In this document: positions 24,092-35,674 of the stretch, piece by piece | How the letters are laid out: the number at the start of each line of letters is the position of its first letter | Position numbering within the stretch: position 1 is the first letter of the stretch | NCBI RefSeq assembly: GCF_004135345.1 | Contig: NZ_CP035495.1 | Location: 3,472,001 to 3,536,000, forward strand | Direction of reading: 5' to 3' | Origin: Xylanimonas allomyrinae | Lineage (GTDB): Bacteria; Actinomycetota; Actinomycetes; Actinomycetales; Cellulomonadaceae | Length of the DNA: 64,000 nucleotides | Position numbers and translations under genes: made by a program | The notes under the pieces: generated by a model | What the model saw: the letters and a program-made list of their open reading frames with translations, nothing else | Database searches by the model: none | Told to the model about the DNA's origin: nothing

Positions 24092-24158
24092 GTGTTCGAG
24101 CATTCGGTGCGTCTTCGAGCCCTCGGGCGCTCGAAGACACCCCCGAATGCTCGAACAC
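24092..24158. repeat. Nested inverted repeat (67 bp)
   Basis: Outer arms GTGTTCGAGCATTCGG (24092-24107) and CCGAATGCTCGAACAC (24143-24158) are perfect 16-bp complements. Inner arms GTCTTCGAGC (24111-24120) and GCTCGAAGAC (24129-24138) are perfect 10-bp complements. Only 3-4 nt separate outer and inner stems. TTCGAGC occurs in both 5' arms, so the arms are also related to each other. It could be an extra terminator, a protein-binding site or a small mobile repeat. Confidence 0.85.
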
Positions 24159-24189
24159 CGGCGAGCGACCCACGTCACACCCTTCCGTT

Positions 24190-24218
24190 TTGCCCATACC
24201 CGGCGTGGCGGGTAGTCT
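24190..24218 (+). promoter_or_regulatory. Promoter for rpsL-rpsG-fusA
   Basis: TTGCCC (24190-24195) and TAGTCT (24213-24218) with a 17-bp spacer follow the rpoC terminator and inverted repeat. This gives a leader of about 265 nt before rpsL. Confidence 0.65.
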
Positions 24219-24490
24219 TGGCGACCGTGCCCGTGCCGTCGCGCGTGCCCGCCGCGAGTCCGCCTGAGCGTGGATTGGCAGCAGGCGCCGCGATGTGAGT
24301 GCCCGGGCATCCCGTGATCCGCTGCTGGCGTCCGCCGCCGCGGCCGGTCCGGGCCATCGAGCCGGTGGTAAGTGGCGTTGCGGTCCCTCCGTAGTGGGGC
24401 TGCGTGCCTCCTGCTGTCGGCACGCACAGCCTGATACCACCCGCGGAGGCCGGCCGGCCTCCGTGAGCTCAAGAAGACGACGGAGACGTA

Positions 24491-24865
24491 GTGCCTACGA
24501 TCCAGCAGCTCGTCCGCAAGGGCCGGACCTCGAAGGCCGGGAAGTCGAAGACTCCCGCCCTCAAGGGTTCCCCGCAGCGGCGCGGCGTGTGCACCCGCGT
24601 GTACACCACCACCCCCAAGAAGCCGAACTCGGCCCTGCGCAAGGTCGCCCGTGTGAAGCTGTCCTCGCAGATCGAGGTCACCGCGTACATCCCCGGCGTC
24701 GGCCACAACCTGCAGGAGCACTCGATCGTGCTCGTGCGCGGCGGCCGTGTGAAGGACCTCCCGGGTGTCCGCTACAAGATCGTCCGCGGCGCGCTCGACA
24801 CGCAGGGCGTGAAGAACCGCAAGCAGGCCCGTAGCCGCTACGGCGCGAAGAAGGAGAAGGCCTGA
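24491..24865 (+). CDS. rpsL: 30S ribosomal protein S12
   Basis: This 124-residue protein is family length and starts at GTG ([12 protein letters not shown]). It helps maintain decoding accuracy. Streptomycin-determining positions are wild type: Lys43 in TPKKPNS and Lys88 in [12 protein letters not shown], so no rpsL-type resistance is predicted. The stop overlaps the rpsG ATG by one base. Confidence 0.98.
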   Translation: MPTIQQLVRKGRTSKAGKSKTPALKGSPQRRGVCTRVYTTTPKKPNSALRKVARVKLSSQIEVTAYIPGVGHNLQEHSIVLVRGGRVKDLPGVRYKIVRGALDTQGVKNRKQARSRYGAKKEKA

Positions 24866-25335
24866 TGCCTCGTAAGGGTCCGGCCCCCAAGCGGCCGCTC
24901 ATCGCCGACCCGGTCTACGGGTCCCCTGTCGTCACCCAGCTGATCAACAAGGTTCTGCTGGACGGCAAGAAGTCCACGGCCGAGGCCATCGTCTACGGCG
25001 CCCTCGAGGGCGTCCGCACCAAGACGGACCAGGACCCGGTCGTCGTTCTCAAGCGCGCGCTCGAGAACGTCCGCCCGGCCCTCGAGGTCCGCTCCCGCCG
25101 TGTCGGTGGCGCGACCTACCAGGTCCCGGTCGAGGTGCGCCCCACCCGCTCGACGACGCTGGCCCTGCGCTGGCTGACCGACTTCTCGCGAGCTCGCCGC
25201 GAGAAGACGATGACCGAGCGCCTCATGAACGAGATCCTCGACGCCTCGAACGGCCTTGGTGCCGCGGTCAAGCGCCGCGAGGACATGCACAAGATGGCCG
25301 AGTCGAACCGCGCGTTCGCACACTACCGCTGGTAA
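24865..25335 (+). CDS. rpsG: 30S ribosomal protein S7
   Basis: This 156-residue protein begins [20 protein letters not shown] and has the conserved [13 protein letters not shown] and ALRWL segments. It nucleates assembly of the 30S head. It overlaps the rpsL stop by one base, showing tight coupling. A hairpin lies between it and fusA. Confidence 0.98.
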   Translation: MPRKGPAPKRPLIADPVYGSPVVTQLINKVLLDGKKSTAEAIVYGALEGVRTKTDQDPVVVLKRALENVRPALEVRSRRVGGATYQVPVEVRPTRSTTLALRWLTDFSRARREKTMTERLMNEILDASNGLGAAVKRREDMHKMAESNRAFAHYRW

Positions 25336-25343
25336 TCGTCGTC

Positions 25344-25372
25344 GGCCCTGGGGGTGACCTGCCCCCGGGGCC
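25344..25372 (+). terminator. Hairpin between rpsG and fusA
   Basis: GGCCCTGGGGG and CCCCCGGGGCC form an 11-bp stem (one T-G pair) with a 7-nt loop, 9 nt after the rpsG stop. It may lower read-through into fusA or stabilise the rpsL-rpsG transcript. Confidence 0.55.
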
Positions 25373-25411
25373 GCAGGCGTACCGCCCTCCACCGACAAGG
25401 GGTACACCACC

Positions 25412-27514
25412 GTGGCACTTGACGTGCTGACCGACCTCAACAAGGTCCGGAACATCGGCATCATGGCGCACATCGATGCCGGCAAGACGACGACGACCGA
25501 GCGGATCCTGTTCTACACGGGCGTCAACTACAAGATCGGCGAGACCCACGACGGTGCCTCGACGACCGACTGGATGGAGCAGGAGCAGGAGCGTGGCATC
25601 ACGATCACGTCCGCTGCTGTGACCGCGTTCTGGAACAAGAACCAGATCAACATCATCGACACCCCCGGTCACGTGGACTTCACGGTCGAGGTCGAGCGCT
25701 CGCTGCGCGTCCTCGACGGTGCGGTTGCCGTCTTCGACGGCAAGGAGGGCGTGGAGCCGCAGTCCGAGACTGTGTGGCGCCAGGCGGACAAGTACGAGGT
25801 CCCGCGCATCTGCTTCGTCAACAAGATGGACAAGCTGGGCGCCGACTTCTACTTCACGGTCGACACCATCGTCAACCGCCTCAAGGCCCGCCCGCTGGTC
25901 ATCCAGCTCCCGATCGGCGCAGAGAACGACTTCGAGGGCGTCGTCGACCTGGTCGAGATGCGCGCGATCGTGTGGCGCGGCGAGACCAAGATGGGCGCCG
26001 AGTACACGGTCGAGGCGATTCCGGCCGACCTGCAGGAGAAGGCGGAGCAGTACCGCGCCGAGCTCCTCGAGGCCGTCGCCGAGACCGACGACGACCTGCT
26101 GGAGAAGTTCCTCGGTGGCGAGGAGCTGACGGTCGCCGAGATCAAGGGCGGCATCCGCAAGCTCACCGTCGCCGGCGAGGCCTTCCCGGTCCTGTGCGGC
26201 TCGGCGTTCAAGAACAAGGGCGTCCAGCCCATGCTCGACGCCGTCATCGACTACCTGCCCTCGCCCCTCGACGTCCCGGCCATCAAGGGCCACGACGCCA
26301 AGGACCCCGAGCTCGTGGTCGAGCGTCACCCGGACGCCACGGAGCCGTTCTCGGCTCTTGCGTTCAAGATCGCCGCGCACCCGTTCTTCGGCAAGCTCAC
26401 CTTCATCCGCGTCTACTCGGGCAAGGTGTCGCAGGGCGCCCAGGTCGTGAACTCGACCAAGGGCAAGAAGGAGCGCATCGGGAAGATCTTCCAGATGCAC
26501 GCCAACAAGGAGAACCCGGTCGACGAGGCGTCGGCGGGCCACATCTACGCGTTCATCGGTCTGAAGGACGTCACCACCGGTGACACCCTGAGCGACGCGA
26601 ACGCGCAGGTCATCCTCGAGTCGATGACCTTCCCCGAGCCTGTCATCGACGTGGCCATCGAGCCCAAGACGAAGGCCGACCAGGAGAAGCTCTCGACGGC
26701 GATCCAGAAGCTCGCCGAAGAGGACCCGACCTTCCGCGTCAAGCTCGACGAGGAGACCGGCCAGACCGTCATCGGCGGCATGGGCGAGCTTCACCTCGAC
26801 ATCCTCGTGGACCGCATGCGCCGCGAGTTCAAGGTCGAGGCGAACGTCGGCAAGCCGCAGGTCGCCTACCGCGAGACCATCCGCCGCAAGGTGGAGAAGG
26901 TCGAGTACACGCACAAGAAGCAGACCGGTGGTTCGGGTCAGTTCGCCAAGGTCCAGGTGACCTTCGAGCCGCTCGACACGGCCGAGGGCGAGCTCTACGA
27001 GTTCAACAACGCCGTCACCGGTGGTCGCATCCCGCGCGAGTACATCCCGTCGGTCGACGCGGGTATCCAGTCCGCCCTTCAGCAGGGTGTGCTCGCGGGC
27101 TTCCCGCTCGTGGGTGTCAAGGCCACGCTCATCGACGGCGCGTACCACGAGGTCGACTCGTCCGAGATGGCGTTCAAGATTGCCGGCTCGATGGTCCTCA
27201 AGGAGGGCGTCAAGCGGGCTGACCCGGTTCTGCTCGAGCCGGTCATGGCCGTCGAGGTGCGTACGCCCGAGGAGTACATGGGCGACGTTATCGGCGACAT
27301 CAACTCGCGCCGTGGCATGATCCAGTCCATGGAGGACGCGACCGGCGTCAAGGTCGTGCGCGCCCAGGTGCCGCTCAGCGAGATGTTCGGTTACATCGGT
27401 GACCTGCGGTCGAAGACGCAGGGTCGCGCGGTGTACTCGATGCAGTTCGACAGCTACGCCGAGGTTCCTCGCAACGTTGCTGACGAGATCATCAAGAAGA
27501 CCCGGGGCGAGTGA
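25412..27514 (+). CDS. fusA: Elongation factor G
   Basis: This 700-residue translocase starts at GTG ([20 protein letters not shown]). G1 is [14 protein letters not shown]2 [12 protein letters not shown]3 DTPGHVDF and G4 NKMDKLGAD, followed by domains II-V ending in [10 protein letters not shown]. It drives tRNA-mRNA movement and, with ribosome recycling factor, splits ribosomes. It is cotranscribed with rpsLG and lies 126 bp before tuf. Confidence 0.98.
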   Translation: MALDVLTDLNKVRNIGIMAHIDAGKTTTTERILFYTGVNYKIGETHDGASTTDWMEQEQERGITITSAAVTAFWNKNQINIIDTPGHVDFTVEVERSLRVLDGAVAVFDGKEGVEPQSETVWRQADKYEVPRICFVNKMDKLGADFYFTVDTIVNRLKARPLVIQLPIGAENDFEGVVDLVEMRAIVWRGETKMGAEYTVEAIPADLQEKAEQYRAELLEAVAETDDDLLEKFLGGEELTVAEIKGGIRKLTVAGEAFPVLCGSAFKNKGVQPMLDAVIDYLPSPLDVPAIKGHDAKDPELVVERHPDATEPFSALAFKIAAHPFFGKLTFIRVYSGKVSQGAQVVNSTKGKKERIGKIFQMHANKENPVDEASAGHIYAFIGLKDVTTGDTLSDANAQVILESMTFPEPVIDVAIEPKTKADQEKLSTAIQKLAEEDPTFRVKLDEETGQTVIGGMGELHLDILVDRMRREFKVEANVGKPQVAYRETIRRKVEKVEYTHKKQTGGSGQFAKVQVTFEPLDTAEGELYEFNNAVTGGRIPREYIPSVDAGIQSALQQGVLAGFPLVGVKATLIDGAYHEVDSSEMAFKIAGSMVLKEGVKRADPVLLEPVMAVEVRTPEEYMGDVIGDINSRRGMIQSMEDATGVKVVRAQVPLSEMFGYIGDLRSKTQGRAVYSMQFDSYAEVPRNVADEIIKKTRGE

Positions 27515-27578
27515 GTCCCCACAGGTCGACCAGCTCCACCATCAACCTGTAGGAAGAACCCCGTCGCCCCGCGGGATG

Positions 27579-27584
27579 TAGGCT
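27579..27584 (+). promoter_or_regulatory. Possible -10 element (TAGGCT) for tuf
   Basis: TAGGCT lies 56 bp before the tuf start in the fusA-tuf gap, in the context ATGTAGGCTC. No convincing -35 exists at 16-18 bp, so a separate tuf promoter is only suggested. Confidence 0.35.
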
Positions 27585-27640
27585 CTTCAGCCGAGTCTCG
27601 CAACGTTCGGGAACAACTACCGAGTCCCAGGAGGACCCCA

Positions 27641-28846
<1,206 letters not shown>

Positions 28847-28902
28847 TCTGGTGAGCTGAGCTCCTTCGGCGCCGCCGGCCCTGCCGGCGGGCTGAGCACG
28901 CG

Positions 28903-28934
28903 AGGCCCGGGTTCCCGCGAGGGAGCCCGGGCCT
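28903..28934 (+). terminator. Terminator after tuf
   Basis: AGGCCCGGGTTCCC and GGGAGCCCGGGCCT form a 14-bp stem (one T-G pair) with a GCGA tetraloop, followed by TCGTG, 56 nt after the tuf stop. Confidence 0.88.
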
Positions 28935-28990
28935 TCGTGCGCCCAGAGCACGGAGCGGTGGCGCTGGGTGCGGCGTCACAGGCCGTGGGC

Positions 28991-29019
28991 TTGGGATCCG
29001 GCAGACCCTGTGGCACACT
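28991..29019 (+). promoter_or_regulatory. Putative promoter of the S10 operon
   Basis: TTGGGA (28991-28996), a 17-bp spacer and CACACT (29014-29019, in GGCACACTTGTCAGG) lie about 360 bp before rpsJ. Confidence 0.5.
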
Positions 29020-29378
29020 TGTCAGGTTGCCTGTCACGGGCGCGTTCTTTCTCGTGTCGAACAGTGTGTTGTGCCGCAGCCGCGCGGAACCCCGGGGATC
29101 ACCCCCGCGGACCGCGTCAGTGCTGGAGCGGGTCCCCCTCATGCAGGGGTTCGCGGGGTGCCGTCTGTTCTCACGCTGAGCGCCCCGCACGACCGAGCTC
29201 CCGGTGGGACACACGTCCTCGTGGAGAGGGTTCGACAGGCCAGACATACGTCGTGGTCGGCCCACCCGGGCGGATCACAATTCAACGGCCTCCTGGCCTT
29301 CGAGCGTGTCACGCAAGCGACACGCCCGAGCGCGGGGGTCGGACAGTAGCGGTTCGAGAGAGAGAGTCAGACGACGCC

Positions 29379-29687
29379 ATGGCGGGACAGAAGATCCGCA
29401 TCCGGCTCAAGTCCTATGACCACGAGGTCATCGACAGCTCGGCGCGCAAGATCGTGGACACGGTCACGCGTGCCGGTGCGACTGTTGTGGGCCCGGTGCC
29501 GCTCCCGACGGAGAAGAACGTCTTCGTCGTGATCCGGTCGCCTCACAAGTACAAGGACAGCCGCGAGCACTTCGAGATGCGTACGCACAAGCGGCTCATC
29601 GACATCATCGATCCCACGCCGAAGGCCGTCGACTCGCTCATGCGTATCGACCTGCCTGCCGACGTGAACATCGAGATCAAGCTCTGA
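29379..29687 (+). CDS. rpsJ: 30S ribosomal protein S10
   Basis: This 102-residue protein begins [20 protein letters not shown] and ends in VNIEIKL, the family length. Besides its place in the 30S head it serves as NusE in antitermination, partnering NusG. It is the first gene of the S10 operon. Confidence 0.98.
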   Translation: MAGQKIRIRLKSYDHEVIDSSARKIVDTVTRAGATVVGPVPLPTEKNVFVVIRSPHKYKDSREHFEMRTHKRLIDIIDPTPKAVDSLMRIDLPADVNIEIKL

Positions 29688-29701
29688 GGCAGGTGACTGA
29701 G

Positions 29702-30355
29702 ATGAGCAACCTGCAGAAGAACGTGACCGCAGTGCTGGGCACCAAGCTGGGCATGACGCAGCTGTGGGACGAGGCCGGGCGCCTCGTGCCCGTCACGGTC
29801 GTCGCGGTGGACACCAACGTGGTGACCCAGGTCCGCACGGCCGAGACCGACGGCTACAGCGCCGTCCAGCTGGCCGCCGGCCAGATCGACCCCCGCAAGG
29901 TCACCAAGCCGCTGAAGGGCCACTTCGAGAAGGCCGGCGTCACGCCGCGCCGTCACGTGGCCGAGATCCGCACCGCTGACGCCGCCGACTACGCGGTCGG
30001 CCAGGAGATCACCGCCGCCGCCTTCGAGGCGGGCGCCGTGGTCGACGTCGTCGGTACGACCAAGGGCAAGGGCACGGCCGGTGTCATGAAGCGCCACGGC
30101 TTTGCCGGTGTGAGCGCCTCGCACGGTTCGCACCGCAACCACCGCAAGCCGGGCTCGATCGGCGGCGCATCGACGCCGTCGCGCGTGTTCAAGGGCCTGC
30201 GCATGGCCGGCCGGATGGGCAACGCCCGTCAGACCACCCAGAACCTGACCGTCCACGCGGTCGACGCCGAGAAGGGTCTGCTGCTCGTCAAGGGCGCGGT
30301 TCCCGGCCCCAAGGGCGGCGTCGTCGTCGTGAAGACTGCCGCGAAGGGTGCGTGA
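29702..30355 (+). CDS. rplC: 50S ribosomal protein L3
   Basis: This 217-residue protein has N-terminal [20 protein letters not shown] and the central loop with [18 protein letters not shown] that reaches toward the peptidyl transferase centre. ATG 29702 is chosen because AGGCAGG lies 8 nt upstream; an in-frame GTG at 29693 is a weaker option. It lies 14 bp after rpsJ and 7 bp before rplD. Confidence 0.97.
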   Translation: MSNLQKNVTAVLGTKLGMTQLWDEAGRLVPVTVVAVDTNVVTQVRTAETDGYSAVQLAAGQIDPRKVTKPLKGHFEKAGVTPRRHVAEIRTADAADYAVGQEITAAAFEAGAVVDVVGTTKGKGTAGVMKRHGFAGVSASHGSHRNHRKPGSIGGASTPSRVFKGLRMAGRMGNARQTTQNLTVHAVDAEKGLLLVKGAVPGPKGGVVVVKTAAKGA

Positions 30356-30362
30356 CAGCATC

Positions 30363-31064
30363 ATGACCGCTCAGATCGTTGACGTTCTCGACGCCAAGGG
30401 CAAGAAGGCCGGCACCGCCGAGCTTCCTGCCGAGGTGTTCGACGTCGTGACCAACGTCCCGCTGATCCACCAGGTCGTCGTCGCCCAGCGCGCCGCTGCT
30501 CGCCAGGGCACGCACGCGACGAAGACCCGCGGCGAGGTCCGCGGTGGTGGCCGCAAGCCGTACAAGCAGAAGGGCACCGGCCGCGCCCGCCAGGGTTCGA
30601 CCCGCGCTCCGCAGTTCGCCGGCGGTGGCACCGTCCACGGCCCGCAGCCGCGCTCGTACGACCAGCGCACCCCGAAGAAGATGAAGGCCGCCGCGCTGCG
30701 CGGTGCCCTGTCCGACCGCGCCCGCGCCGGGCGTGTCCACGTCGTGGCCGGTTTCGGAGTCGACGGCACGCCGTCGACCAAGACCGCGCTCAAGACCCTG
30801 TCGGCCCTGACCGAGCGTCCCCACGTCCTCGTGGTGACCGAGCGCGCGGACGAGGCGACGATCCTGTCGCTGCGCAACGTGCCGACGGTCCACCTGCTCG
30901 CAGCCGACCAGCTCAACACGTACGACGTGCTCGTCTCCGACGACGTCGTCTTCACGCAGGGCGCGCTCGCCGCGTTCCTCGCCGGGCCCGCCAAGGGCGC
31001 GAAGGCGATCGCGACCGAGTCCGACGCCGCGTCCGAGGCCGCAGTCGAGGAGGCCACCAAGTGA
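30363..31064 (+). CDS. rplD: 50S ribosomal protein L4
   Basis: This 233-residue protein has the exit-tunnel loop [20 protein letters not shown] and [20 protein letters not shown], where macrolide resistance changes occur in other species; the loop looks wild type. The acidic tail ([14 protein letters not shown]) is typical of actinobacteria. Its stop overlaps the rplW GTG by 4 bp. Confidence 0.98.
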   Translation: MTAQIVDVLDAKGKKAGTAELPAEVFDVVTNVPLIHQVVVAQRAAARQGTHATKTRGEVRGGGRKPYKQKGTGRARQGSTRAPQFAGGGTVHGPQPRSYDQRTPKKMKAAALRGALSDRARAGRVHVVAGFGVDGTPSTKTALKTLSALTERPHVLVVTERADEATILSLRNVPTVHLLAADQLNTYDVLVSDDVVFTQGALAAFLAGPAKGAKAIATESDAASEAAVEEATK

Positions 31065-31363
31065 CCACCGTGCAGAAGGACCCGCGCGACATCCTGCTCG
31101 CGCCGGTCGTCTCCGAGAAGAGCTACGGCCTCCTCGACGAGGGCAAGTACACCTTCGTCGTGGACCCGCGGGCCAACAAGACCGAGATCAAGATCGCGGT
31201 CGAGCAGGTCTTCGGCGTCAAGGTCGACTCGGTGAACACGATCAACCGCAAGGGCAAGGCGCGTCGCACGCGTTTCGGCCTGGGCAAGCGCAAGGACACG
31301 AAGCGCGCGATCGTCACCCTCCGTGAGGGGTCGATCGACATCTTCGGCGGTCCGGTCGGCTGA
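31061..31363 (+). CDS. rplW: 50S ribosomal protein L23
   Basis: This 100-residue protein has [20 protein letters not shown] and the extended hairpin [19 protein letters not shown]. It sits at the tunnel exit and docks trigger factor and SRP. The GTG start overlaps the rplD stop as GTGA, so the two are translationally coupled. Confidence 0.98.
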   Translation: MTTVQKDPRDILLAPVVSEKSYGLLDEGKYTFVVDPRANKTEIKIAVEQVFGVKVDSVNTINRKGKARRTRFGLGKRKDTKRAIVTLREGSIDIFGGPVG

Positions 31364-31394
31364 CCCGGACAGAGCAGATCGAGGACTGAATCCC

Positions 31395-32231
<837 letters not shown>

Positions 32232-32246
32232 TAAGGAGCCTGGAAC

Positions 32247-32528
32247 ATGCCTCGCAGCCTGAAGAAGGGCCCCTTCGTCGACGGCCACCTGCAGAAGAAG
32301 GTGGACGTGCAGAACGAGAAGGGGACCAAGAACGTCATCAAGACCTGGTCCCGTCGGTCGGTCATCACGCCCGACTTCCTCGGTCACACCTTCGCCGTGC
32401 ATGACGGTCGCAAGCACACGCCGGTCTTCGTGACCGAGTCGATGGTCGGCCACAAGCTCGGCGAGTTCGCTCCCACGCGGACCTTCCGCGGCCACGTGAA
32501 GGACGACAAGAAGGGTCGTCGTCGCTGA
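32247..32528 (+). CDS. rpsS: 30S ribosomal protein S19
   Basis: This 93-residue protein begins [18 protein letters not shown] and contains the signature [14 protein letters not shown]. It binds 16S rRNA in the head next to S13. The ATG follows AAGGAG at 9 nt. Confidence 0.98.
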   Translation: MPRSLKKGPFVDGHLQKKVDVQNEKGTKNVIKTWSRRSVITPDFLGHTFAVHDGRKHTPVFVTESMVGHKLGEFAPTRTFRGHVKDDKKGRRR

Positions 32529-32583
32529 GCCCCCGGCTCGCGACCGACACCCTGACTGTCTGAGAAAAGGAAGCAGGACAGCA

Positions 32584-32952
32584 ATGGAAGCCAAGGCGCA
32601 GGCGCGGTTCGTCCGCGTGACGCCGATGAAGGCCCGGCGCGTCGTGGACCTCATCCGTGGCAAGCAGGCCGGCGAGGCCGTCGCGGTGCTGAAGTTCGCA
32701 CCGCAGGCCGCCGCCGAGCCGGTGCGCAAGGTCGTGGAGTCCGCGATCGCCAACGCCCGGGTGAAGGCCGACCGCGCGAGCGAGCGCTTCGACGAGCAGG
32801 AGCTCGTCGTCGCCGCGGCGTTCGTCGACGAGGGCCCGACCCTGAAGCGGTTCCGTCCGCGTGCTCAGGGCCGTGCCGCCCGCGTGCTCAAGCGCACGTC
32901 GCACATCACCGTGGTGGTTGCACCGCGCGAGAAGAAGGAAGGGGCCCGATAG
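32584..32952 (+). CDS. rplV: 50S ribosomal protein L22
   Basis: This 122-residue protein contains the conserved [16 protein letters not shown] and the tunnel hairpin [20 protein letters not shown] with HITVVV. The hairpin lines the exit-tunnel constriction next to L4. The TAG stop shares its last base with the GTG of rpsC. Confidence 0.98.
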   Translation: MEAKAQARFVRVTPMKARRVVDLIRGKQAGEAVAVLKFAPQAAAEPVRKVVESAIANARVKADRASERFDEQELVVAAAFVDEGPTLKRFRPRAQGRAARVLKRTSHITVVVAPREKKEGAR

Positions 32953-33800
32953 TGGGGCAGAAGGTTCACCCGCACGGGTACCGCCTCGGCATCACCACCG
33001 ACCACCGGTCGCGCTGGTTCGCCGACAGCACCAAGCCCGGTCAGCGGTACCGCGACTACGTCCGTGAGGACGTCCAGATCCGCAAGCTCATGGGCACCGG
33101 CCTCGAGCGTGCGGGCATCGCCAAGGTTGAGATCGAGCGCACCCGCGACCGCGTCCGCGTGGACATCCACACGGCGCGCCCGGGCATCGTGATCGGCCGC
33201 CGTGGCGCCGAGGCCGACCGCATCCGCGGCGAGCTCGAGAAGCTCACGGGCAAGCAGGTCCAGCTGAACATCCTCGAGGTGAAGAACGCCGAGATCGAGG
33301 CACAGCTGGTCGCCCAGGGCATCGCCGAGCAGCTCGCATCGCGCGTCTCGTTCCGCCGTGCCATGCGCAAGGGCATCCAGTCCGCGCAGCGCGCCGGCGC
33401 GAAGGGCATCCGCGTGCAGGTCTCGGGTCGTCTCGGCGGCGCCGAGATGAGCCGGTCGGAGTTCTACCGTGAGGGTCGCGTGCCGCTGCACACGCTCCGC
33501 GCGAACATCGACTTCGGCTTCTTCGAGGCCCGCACCACCTTTGGCCGCATCGGCGTCAAGGTGTGGATCTACAAGGGCGACATGACCGAGAAGGAGTTCG
33601 CCGCACAGCAGGCCGCTGCGGCTCCGCGTCAGGGCCGTGGCCCCCGCGGCGAGCGTGGCGAGGGCCGTGGCGAGCGCGGTGACCGCCGTGGCGGTCGCCG
33701 TAACGAGCGTCCGGCTGCTCCTGCCGCCGAGAACACCGCGGCCCCCGCGGCTGACTCGGCTGCGGAGGCGTCGGCCACCGAGACCGGAACGGAGGCCTGA
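32952..33800 (+). CDS. rpsC: 30S ribosomal protein S3
   Basis: The 282-residue protein has the KH domain ([20 protein letters not shown]) and the C-terminal S3 domain ([20 protein letters not shown]) ending near residue 215. After this comes an actinobacterial extension: an Arg/Gly-rich stretch ([20 protein letters not shown]) and then an Ala/Glu-rich acidic tail. S3 lines the mRNA entry channel, so the basic stretch may touch incoming mRNA (inference). The start overlaps the rplV stop by one base. Confidence 0.97.
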   Translation: MGQKVHPHGYRLGITTDHRSRWFADSTKPGQRYRDYVREDVQIRKLMGTGLERAGIAKVEIERTRDRVRVDIHTARPGIVIGRRGAEADRIRGELEKLTGKQVQLNILEVKNAEIEAQLVAQGIAEQLASRVSFRRAMRKGIQSAQRAGAKGIRVQVSGRLGGAEMSRSEFYREGRVPLHTLRANIDFGFFEARTTFGRIGVKVWIYKGDMTEKEFAAQQAAAAPRQGRGPRGERGEGRGERGDRRGGRRNERPAAPAAENTAAPAADSAAEASATETGTEA

Positions 33801-33802
33801 GC

Positions 33803-34222
33803 ATGCTGATCCCTCGCAGGCTCAAGCACCGCAAGCAGCACCACCCCGGCCGCTCCGGCGCGTCGAAGGGTGGCAACTCGATCGCGTTCGGTGAGTACGG
33901 CATCCAGGCTCTTGAGCCCGCCTACGTCACCAACCGCCAGATCGAGGCTGCGCGTATCGCGATGACCCGCCACATCAAGCGTGGCGGCAAGGTCTGGATC
34001 AACATCTACCCGGACCGCCCCCTGACCAAGAAGCCCGCCGAGACCCGCATGGGTTCCGGTAAGGGCTCGCCCGAGTGGTGGGTCGCCAACGTCAAGCCCG
34101 GCCGCATCGTCTTCGAGCTGGCCGGCGTCCCGGAGCCCCTGGCTCGCGAGGCCATGCGTCGTGCGATCCACAAGCTCCCGATGAAGTGCCGTTTCGTGGT
34201 GCGCGAGGGTGGTGCGATCTGA
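33803..34222 (+). CDS. rplP: 50S ribosomal protein L16
   Basis: This 139-residue protein begins [19 protein letters not shown] and has [20 protein letters not shown], the L16 signature. It positions A-site tRNA. It lies 2 bp after rpsC, and its stop overlaps the rpmC ATG by one base. Confidence 0.98.
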   Translation: MLIPRRLKHRKQHHPGRSGASKGGNSIAFGEYGIQALEPAYVTNRQIEAARIAMTRHIKRGGKVWINIYPDRPLTKKPAETRMGSGKGSPEWWVANVKPGRIVFELAGVPEPLAREAMRRAIHKLPMKCRFVVREGGAI

Positions 34223-34458
34223 TGGCTATCGGTACCAAGGGCCTGGCCCCGACCGACCTGGACGGTTTCGACGACGAGAAGCTTGTCGCCGAGCTGAAGA
34301 AGGCCAAGGAGGAGCTCTTCAACCTCCGTTTCCAGTCGGCCACCGGCCAGCTGGAGTCGCACGGCCGCATCAAGGCCGTCAAGCGCGACATCTCGCGGAT
34401 CTACACGATCCTGCGGGAGCGCGAGCTCGGCATCCGTACGGCTCCGAGCGCTGAGTGA
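34222..34458 (+). CDS. rpmC: 50S ribosomal protein L29
   Basis: This 78-residue, two-helix protein has [19 protein letters not shown] and the signature [19 protein letters not shown]. It lies beside L23 at the tunnel exit. ATG 34222 shares a base with the rplP stop. Confidence 0.97.
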   Translation: MAIGTKGLAPTDLDGFDDEKLVAELKKAKEELFNLRFQSATGQLESHGRIKAVKRDISRIYTILRERELGIRTAPSAE

Positions 34459-34466
34459 GGCAACTG

Positions 34467-34760
34467 ATGAGCATCGAGAACAACACAGCGACCGAGTCCG
34501 CTGCTGCTGAGCGTGGCATCCGCAAGGTGCGCCGCGGTTACGTGGTCAGCGACAAGATGGACAAGACCATCGTCGTCGAGGTCGAGGACCGCGTGAAGCA
34601 CCCGCTCTACGGCAAGGTCATGCGCCGCACGACCAAGGTCAAGGCCCACGACGAGCAGAACAGCGCCGGCATCGGCGACCTGGTCGTCATCATGGAGACC
34701 CGCCCGCTGTCCGCGACCAAGCGGTGGCGCCTGGTGGAGATCCTCGAGAAGGCCAAGTGA
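34467..34760 (+). CDS. rpsQ: 30S ribosomal protein S17
   Basis: This 97-residue OB-fold protein has [20 protein letters not shown] and the late [23 protein letters not shown] 34467 with GAGG 7 nt upstream is preferred to an in-frame GTG at 34455 that overlaps rpmC. It is the last gene before a 201-bp gap with a strong hairpin, marking a break between the S10 and spc groups. Confidence 0.96.
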   Translation: MSIENNTATESAAAERGIRKVRRGYVVSDKMDKTIVVEVEDRVKHPLYGKVMRRTTKVKAHDEQNSAGIGDLVVIMETRPLSATKRWRLVEILEKAK

Positions 34761-34781
34761 CATCCAGAGAGTGATCTTCGT

Positions 34782-34809
34782 CGCCCGGGTCCCTGACGGG
34801 ACCTGGGCG
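34782..34809 (+). terminator. Hairpin between rpsQ and rplN
   Basis: CGCCCGGGTCCC and GGGACCTGGGCG form a 12-bp stem (one G-T pair) with a TGAC tetraloop, 22 nt after the rpsQ stop. It is followed at once by TAGACT (34813-34818), a possible -10 for the rplN group, though no -35 fits at 16-18 bp. Confidence 0.75.
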
Positions 34810-34961
34810 GCGTAGACTCTCCCATTGGTCTGCCCGCGGCGTGACACACGTATGCGAGCGGGTGACCGCAACCATCAATCCGTTCGGCCAGGCTCCTTCG
34901 CCTGTCTGCGTGCTGTCACGCGGACGCGCGGGAGAACCAGCTCGACGACAGGAGCATTTGA

Positions 34962-35330
34962 ATGATCCAGCAGGAGTCGCGACTCCGGGTCGCCGACAAC
35001 ACGGGTGCCAAGGAGATCCTTTGCATCCGCGTTCTCGGTGGTTCCGGCCGTCGCTACGCCGGTATCGGTGACGTCATCGTCGCCACCGTCAAGGACGCCA
35101 TCCCGGGCGGCAACGTGAAGAAGGGCGACGTGGTCAAGGCCGTCGTCGTCCGGACCGCCAAGGAGCGCCGTCGTCCGGACGGTTCCTACATCAAGTTCGA
35201 CGAGAACGCTGCCGTCATCCTCAAGAACGACGGTGAGCCCCGTGGAACCCGCATCTTCGGCCCGGTCGGTCGCGAGCTTCGCGACAAGCGGTTCATGAAG
35301 ATCATCTCGCTCGCGCCGGAGGTGCTCTGA
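34962..35330 (+). CDS. rplN: 50S ribosomal protein L14
   Basis: This 122-residue protein begins [20 protein letters not shown] and has the signature region [21 protein letters not shown]14 contacts 16S rRNA in bridge B8. It follows a 201-bp gap with its own possible promoter, and rplX follows after 2 bp. Confidence 0.98.
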   Translation: MIQQESRLRVADNTGAKEILCIRVLGGSGRRYAGIGDVIVATVKDAIPGGNVKKGDVVKAVVVRTAKERRRPDGSYIKFDENAAVILKNDGEPRGTRIFGPVGRELRDKRFMKIISLAPEVL

Positions 35331-35332
35331 CC

Positions 35333-35674
35333 ATGGCCAAGATCAAGAAGGGCGACCAGGTCGTCGTCATCTCGGGTCGCGACAAGGGCAAGACGGGCCG
35401 CGTGCTCGAGGTCCTGACCGAGACCGACCGCGTCGTCGTCGAGGGCGTCCAGCGTGTGACCAAGCACGTCAAGGCCGGCCAGACCGCTCGCGGCACCCGC
35501 ACGGGTGGCATCGAGACCATCGAGGCCCCGATCCACGTCTCCAACGTCATGCTCGTCGACCCGGAGACCAAGAAGGGCACGCGCGTCGGCTACCGCGTCG
35601 AGCAGGTCGAGCGCGACGGCAAGACCAAGACGGTTCGCGTCCGCGTCGCGAAGCGCTCCGGGAAGGACATCTGA
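35333..35674 (+). CDS. rplX: 50S ribosomal protein L24
   Basis: This 113-residue KOW protein has [20 protein letters not shown] and a C-terminal extension with [20 protein letters not shown]. It starts assembly of the 50S subunit. The stop shares a base with the rplE ATG. Confidence 0.98.
   Translation: MAKIKKGDQVVVISGRDKGKTGRVLEVLTETDRVVVEGVQRVTKHVKAGQTARGTRTGGIETIEAPIHVSNVMLVDPETKKGTRVGYRVEQVERDGKTKTVRVRVAKRSGKDI

Larger units (their letters stand above)
24028..24490 (+). other. rpoC-rpsL intergenic region
   Basis: This 463-bp region has no gene. In order it holds the rpoC terminator (24040-24081), a nested 67-bp inverted repeat (24092-24158), the rpsL promoter (24190-24218), and a structured rpsL leader. 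The leader includes a hairpin with arms TGCGTGCC/GGCACGCA near 24402-24430 and a 20-bp perfect palindrome at 24444-24463 (CGGAGGCCGGCCGGCCTCCG). Confidence 0.8.
28847..29378 (+). other. tuf-rpsJ intergenic region and S10 operon leader
   Basis: This 532-bp region has no supported gene. It holds the tuf terminator, a promoter candidate at 28991-29019, and a leader of about 350 nt before rpsJ. Long leaders ahead of the S10 operon mediate L4 autoregulation in some bacteria. I cannot assign a known leader family here. Confidence 0.7.

Noticed and set aside
24092-24158. Inverted repeat as an SOS (LexA) box
   Set aside because: The actinobacterial LexA site pairs GAAC and GTTC over about 14 bp; here the arms are far apart and the order differs.
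24491-24865. Streptomycin resistance allele of rpsL
   Set aside because: Lys43 and Lys88 are both present, the sensitive state.
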